A DNA stretch of 45,024 bases from contig JAJTGE010000005.1 in assembly GCA_021298555.1 (NCBI GenBank), positions 1 through 45,024 on the forward strand, read 5' to 3'. Shown piece by piece: positions 41,863-45,024 of this stretch. Source of the stretch: Oxalobacteraceae bacterium (GTDB lineage Bacteria > Pseudomonadota > Gammaproteobacteria > Burkholderiales > Burkholderiaceae_D). Below the pieces are notes generated by a model, which ran no database searches, was not told where the DNA came from, and saw only the letters and a program-made list of their open reading frames with translations. Positions within the stretch are counted from its first letter, which is position 1; each line of letters begins with the position of its first letter. Made by a program: the position numbers and the translations under genes.

Positions 41863-43968
41863 TCAGTAGCGGGAAATTAGCATTACCCGAAATGTGCGTG
41901 ATTCTATAGGATGAAATACGCGATAAGGGCCATTGTTATTCACAGTGCCACCAACCCCCGTATACGAGTCAACCGCATAATCAATTGCAGAGCTTTGCGT
42001 ATTGAGTAGATTAAATCCAATCAGCTCTATTTTAGTATCGTTGCTGACGCGATAACCCAGCTTGCCATTAAGAGTGGTTGTAGAATCCGAGCGCAGTGAA
42101 TTATCTTCTGTCAACGGACGTGGGCCAAAATGACGCAGCTGCAGCGAGCCGCTATAGGGACCCTGATTGTCTATTAAGGCAGCAACGGAGGCCACACCCT
42201 CAACTGCACCCTCAATATATTTTCCGCCTCCGCCTGCGTCTCTAAATCGTGCTTTGGCATAGGCAAAATCAGCATCGATAGTTAACCAGTTCGTGGCTTT
42301 GAAATAGTTATTAAATTCGAAGCCTGTACGCCGAGTGCGACGACCAGAATCCTCTGTCAAACCAGCATCACCCACATACACAATCTCTGACGCATTATCG
42401 AGTTGAAACAACGCCAGCGTGGTTTGTAGACCCTCAATGATTTCTGTGCGTATGCCAACCTCTTGACCAAAGGTTCTGACCAGACCATCGGCGCGTCTTC
42501 CGGATCCTATGGTGACACCACGCGCATCGTTGGAATGATAGCCATTGCCCACACTGTAGTAATACTCAGTCTTTGCCCATGGGCCAAACACCACATTAAG
42601 CTTGGGGCTGGCAATAAAGTCATTCACGGTATCAGTATTGTTGTCGCCCGTTGAGCTGCTCAAACCCCGATTAGCGAATCTAAAATAATCGCCACGTACA
42701 CCGGCGACAGTGCGAAACCAATCATTCCAATGAACGTGGTTTTCAGCATAAACACCTAAACTACTTTGTGATATACGATCACCACGGCACTGATCTATGA
42801 CACTTTGACACGTGGCATTACGTACGCGTGCTGTCGTGCTGTTAAGTGAATTATTAATTGCATCATTTTGAGCTTGTAAACCCAGTGTGTTGGAAGCTTC
42901 CTTGCCCAAGCCCTCAATATTCCACATTCGCACAAGATTAAAACCCGTCGTAACCCGGCTATCGCGCTGATTAAACTGACTCGAAGGTGAGTATTCAAAA
43001 TTTGAATACAGATCAAGGTAATTTTGAATCACATAAGCTTGAAAAAGCAAGGTTCCACTCGCATCTGAGCGCCGCCATTCTCCGGACAAACTGTTTCTGT
43101 TTGCGGAGGCCCCGTTTTTGCCTTTAGGGTCCATAGAACCCCAACGAGAAATCAAGCCATTTTTATAATCGTTATACGGAATCTGATCGGTAGAATTCCA
43201 CTTGCCCGAATACGACATCGCTGTCAGGTTGAAGCCATTACCCGAGTTACCTTCGGAATAACGCAGCATTCCATTGTATTTGCGATAGTTATCGGGTGTA
43301 TCCCAAGGGCCATCATAGTGAGATAACTCTAAGCCATACAGCACGCGACCATTATGAAATTTAGGTGAATTCGCCAACAAGGTTCGGTAAAAACCATTCT
43401 GCCCTAAACCTACGCTGGCAATACCGCGATCTACAGTATCGGTATAGTAAATATTGGCTGAACCTGCGTTGGCAAAATCACCCTCGGACGAATAATAGGG
43501 ACCCTTGCGATAATTAATCGCTGAAATAAGCTCAGGTATCAGCGGATTCAGATCAGCCCATCCCTGTCCGTGCGCATGGCTGCGCTGATTCACTGGCATG
43601 CCATCGAGTGAAATTTTAAAATCCATGCCGTGATCAAGATTAAAACCACGCAGAAAATATTGATTGGCTTTGCCCTCACCACTATGCTGGCTGACGATCA
43701 AGCCAGGCACGACTTCGAGTACTTCACCGGTTCTTGCAACGACACGATTACTAATTTGTGCTTGGCCAACCGCACCCTCGTTCGCAGAATCAGCAGCGCC
43801 CAACAAACTGTAACGCGATAAGACTTCTACTGGAGGTAGCGTACGAATATCATCAGCCAATGCAATACCGGGACAAATGACCAGCAGAGATGTAATCAGC
43901 TGAGAAAGGTAGGTTTTCCGGATGGGATTGACTAAACAAAGCCCGTTAATCTTTTTTCTTATTATCAT
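41863..43968 (-). CDS. TonB-dependent outer membrane receptor, probably nickel-related
   Basis: The 701-residue precursor has a long, basic signal peptide (cleavage probably after ALA at 38). A possible TonB box (LPPVEVLSRY, about 44-53), a plug domain (about 70-190; VARTGEVLEVVPGLIVSQHSGEGKANQYFLRGFN, shown in part) and a 22-strand barrel ending in RTFRVMLISRY with the terminal aromatic residue follow. The plug carries a histidine-rich stretch, QRSHAHGQGW. It imports a ligand across the outer membrane with TonB energy. The ligand is inferred as a nickel complex because nikR lies next upstream and NikR-like half sites cover its promoter; iron or another chelate remains possible. No clear ribosome-binding site precedes the ATG. 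Confidence 0.85.
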   Translation of the reverse strand: MIIRKKINGLCLVNPIRKTYLSQLITSLLVICPGIALADDIRTLPPVEVLSRYSLLGAADSANEGAVGQAQISNRVVARTGEVLEVVPGLIVSQHSGEGKANQYFLRGFNLDHGMDFKISLDGMPVNQRSHAHGQGWADLNPLIPELISAINYRKGPYYSSEGDFANAGSANIYYTDTVDRGIASVGLGQNGFYRTLLANSPKFHNGRVLYGLELSHYDGPWDTPDNYRKYNGMLRYSEGNSGNGFNLTAMSYSGKWNSTDQIPYNDYKNGLISRWGSMDPKGKNGASANRNSLSGEWRRSDASGTLLFQAYVIQNYLDLYSNFEYSPSSQFNQRDSRVTTGFNLVRMWNIEGLGKEASNTLGLQAQNDAINNSLNSTTARVRNATCQSVIDQCRGDRISQSSLGVYAENHVHWNDWFRTVAGVRGDYFRFANRGLSSSTGDNNTDTVNDFIASPKLNVVFGPWAKTEYYYSVGNGYHSNDARGVTIGSGRRADGLVRTFGQEVGIRTEIIEGLQTTLALFQLDNASEIVYVGDAGLTEDSGRRTRRTGFEFNNYFKATNWLTIDADFAYAKARFRDAGGGGKYIEGAVEGVASVAALIDNQGPYSGSLQLRHFGPRPLTEDNSLRSDSTTTLNGKLGYRVSNDTKIELIGFNLLNTQSSAIDYAVDSYTGVGGTVNNNGPYRVFHPIESRTFRVMLISRY

Positions 43969-43996
43969 GTGAACAATTTATAATTTTTCTTACAAA

Positions 43997-44025
43997 ATCA
44001 TACGATAAAAATTTATTTCATACAA
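43997..44025 (-). promoter_or_regulatory. TonB-receptor promoter overlapped by two GTATGA repeats
   Basis: Minus strand: TTGTAT (-35, 44020-44025), 17-base spacer, TATGAT (-10, 43997-44002). GTATGA occurs twice (44018-44023 and 43998-44003), exactly 20 bases apart, each overlapping one promoter hexamer. GTATGA is the half site of the E. coli NikR operator (there inverted, GTATGA-N16-TCATAC). The direct, not inverted, arrangement is unlike E. coli. Confidence 0.5.
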
Positions 44026-44062
44026 GCTGACGCAAAGAGATAAGTTTTTATTTTATTAACTA

Positions 44063-44533
44063 TTAGTTTTTAGGTTTCAAATGTGCGTGTGTGTGTTTGC
44101 CTGAATGACCATGACTGTGCTTGGTCGTTTCTTCATCCGCTGAAATCAAATTAAGTGAGCCGTGACGGACTCCCGACATTGCAGTAAGGTGGCCTGCAAA
44201 ATGACGAACTTCTTGCGTCTTTCCTTTTAAAAAAACGGCTTCCATACAATTATCATGATCTAAGTGAGCATGCATCGTTGACATTACAATACTGTGATGA
44301 TCGTGGTGGGTTGAAATTAGCCTATCAGCCATTGTTTTTTCGTGATGGTTGTATACGTAGCTCACTACAGCGACGCAGTGCTTAGACTGATCACTTTCGT
44401 TGCGTGATTTTTCTAAAGCTTGCCGGATCAAATCGCGTACAGCCTCAGAACGGTTTTCGTAGCCGATCTCTTCGATCAAATGATCAAAATCATGGGCTAG
44501 CTCATCATCCAGGGAAATAGTAAATCGTTCCAA
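44063..44533 (-). CDS. nikR: Nickel-responsive regulator NikR
   Basis: NikR is a tetrameric repressor that binds DNA when loaded with nickel. The 156-residue protein has the N-terminal ribbon-helix-helix domain (MERFTISLDDELAHDFDHLI, GYENRSEAVRDLIRQAL) and a C-terminal ACT-like metal domain (about 53-133). The nickel ligands His88, His90 and Cys96 are in STMHAHLDHDNCMEAV, and the partner histidine is in the STHHDHHS loop (about 76-80). A 20-residue tail, rich in histidine (HSHGHSGKHTHAHLK), extends beyond the usual end. The start is TTG at 44533 with a strong GAGGAG five or six bases upstream that overlaps the stop of the preceding gene. It is probably co-transcribed with that gene. Confidence 0.95.
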   Translation of the reverse strand: MERFTISLDDELAHDFDHLIEEIGYENRSEAVRDLIRQALEKSRNESDQSKHCVAVVSYVYNHHEKTMADRLISTHHDHHSIVMSTMHAHLDHDNCMEAVFLKGKTQEVRHFAGHLTAMSGVRHGSLNLISADEETTKHSHGHSGKHTHAHLKPKN

Positions 44534-44543
44534 TGTAACTCCT

Positions 44544-44921
44544 CTAATCTACTTTGTTTTCTTTAAAGACCACCATTTTCTCTACAAAATACTCGGTATC
44601 ACCGAAGCAGGAAGTTGGTATGCCTTTGTGCTGTGCATAAGTCAAAACTAATTTTTGGCCCGTATGCTCCATCAACTGATTTGCTAACTCTTCATCGCGC
44701 ACGGAAAATTCAAATTTTTCTGGAATAGCACCGGGCATACTTGTTAACAACAGCTCACCTTCCCATGTTTTGCATAGCCAGCCTTTACGCGAAATTTTTT
44801 GCATCAAGCCTGCTCGCTCGCCAGTGGAATAGGACCACGACAATGCCAACCAAACATAAGCCGATGTCAGCGCACCTGATAGCAGTATCAAACTAACGAC
44901 AATTAGAACTATTTTTCGCAT
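44544..44921 (-). CDS. Small membrane-anchored or secreted protein of unknown function
   Basis: The 125-residue product starts MRKIVLIVVSLILLSGALTSAYVWLALSW: a hydrophobic N-terminal anchor (about 4-28), then YSTGERAGLMQKISRKGWLCKTWEGELLL, PEKFEFSVRDEEL and GIPTSCFGDTEYFVEKMVVF. Two cysteines (in WLCKTW and TSCFGDTEY) could form a disulfide in the periplasm. It resembles a widespread family of small proteins with a conserved GWLCKTWEGEL segment; I recall some being mislabelled 6-phosphogluconate dehydrogenase, which is far too large to be this. It lies 10 bases upstream of nikR, whose ribosome-binding site overlaps its stop, so it may belong to the same transcript. Function unknown. Confidence 0.8.
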   Translation of the reverse strand: MRKIVLIVVSLILLSGALTSAYVWLALSWSYSTGERAGLMQKISRKGWLCKTWEGELLLTSMPGAIPEKFEFSVRDEELANQLMEHTGQKLVLTYAQHKGIPTSCFGDTEYFVEKMVVFKENKVD

Positions 44922-45024
44922 AAGCAGTCGTCCACAAGGCTGGGCTAACTAAATTTAAACATGTTTCGTGTGGGCAGTCACACATTAGTAGCCAGCATAC
45001 ACGAGGTCATTCCAAACAAGCACT
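44922..45024. other. Right window edge, non-coding
   Basis: No gene start is visible in the last 103 bases. A short hairpin (GTGTG at 44968-44972 with CACAC at 44979-44983) is present. This region probably holds the promoter of the 44921 gene; no good hexamers or NikR half sites were found. Confidence 0.3.

Noticed and set aside
41747-41869. A 40-residue plus-strand frame (starts MAAQELTPLSAG) between yheS and the TonB receptor
   Set aside because: No ribosome-binding site, overlaps the receptor stop on the other strand, and resembles nothing I know. It could be a remnant, but the evidence is too thin.
43969-44062. A classical inverted NikR operator (GTATGA-N16-TCATAC)
   Set aside because: Both half sites are in the same orientation, and no inverted partner is found at the expected distance for either.

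Overview
The window looks like the chromosome of a betaproteobacterium, most likely a Burkholderiales member. This is judged from protein sequence and gene order: guaB/rnfH/ratA | smpB | ppsA | ppsR; the rnhB-lpxB-lpxA-fabZ-lpxD-skp-bamA-rseP-dxr-cdsA-uppS-frr-pyrH-tsf-rpsB run; map-glnD; smc/zipA/ligA/galU/def; and dapC-dapD-dapE-prmB. Base composition looks near 50% GC by eye, low for that order. Coding density is very high. I see no rRNA, tRNA, CRISPR array, phage or insertion sequence.

Layout. 1-1497: start of guaB (minus), then rnfH and ratA (minus) facing smpB (plus). 1498-2007 is a 510-base non-coding stretch holding a likely minus-strand small RNA and the ppsA 3' hairpin. 2008-5467: ppsA (minus) and its regulator ppsR (plus) diverge. 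5614-5961: a small membrane-anchored protein of unknown role with a possible FNR-type site upstream. 5988-21534: one long minus-strand block for translation start-up (rpsB, tsf, frr), UMP kinase, isoprenoid and phospholipid precursors (dxr, uppS, cdsA), envelope proteolysis (rseP), outer-membrane assembly (bamA, skp), lipid A (lpxD, fabZ, lpxA, lpxB), RNase HII and an rRNA-type methyltransferase. 21834-25979: map, glnD and a pseudouridine synthase (plus). 25995-30540: def, galU, ligA, zipA (minus). 30771-30986: a small unknown gene behind a well-formed FNR-type promoter. 31058-34585: smc (minus). 35057-41720: lysine/peptidoglycan genes dapC, dapD, an ArsC-family gene, dapE, then prmB and a YheS-type ABC-F protein (plus). 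41863-44921: a nickel-type locus (minus) with a small membrane protein, NikR and a TonB-dependent receptor.

The bulk is conserved housekeeping. The less ordinary signals are regulatory: (1) a self-contained small-RNA unit at about 1572-1690, with promoter, dyad in the promoter spacer and intrinsic terminator; (2) a class II FNR-type promoter before the 71-residue gene at 30771; (3) an H-type pseudoknot that would sequester the rpsB ribosome-binding site; (4) two GTATGA repeats lying on the -35 and -10 of the TonB receptor next to nikR. All calls come from reading the sequence and remembered family features; no database search was run.
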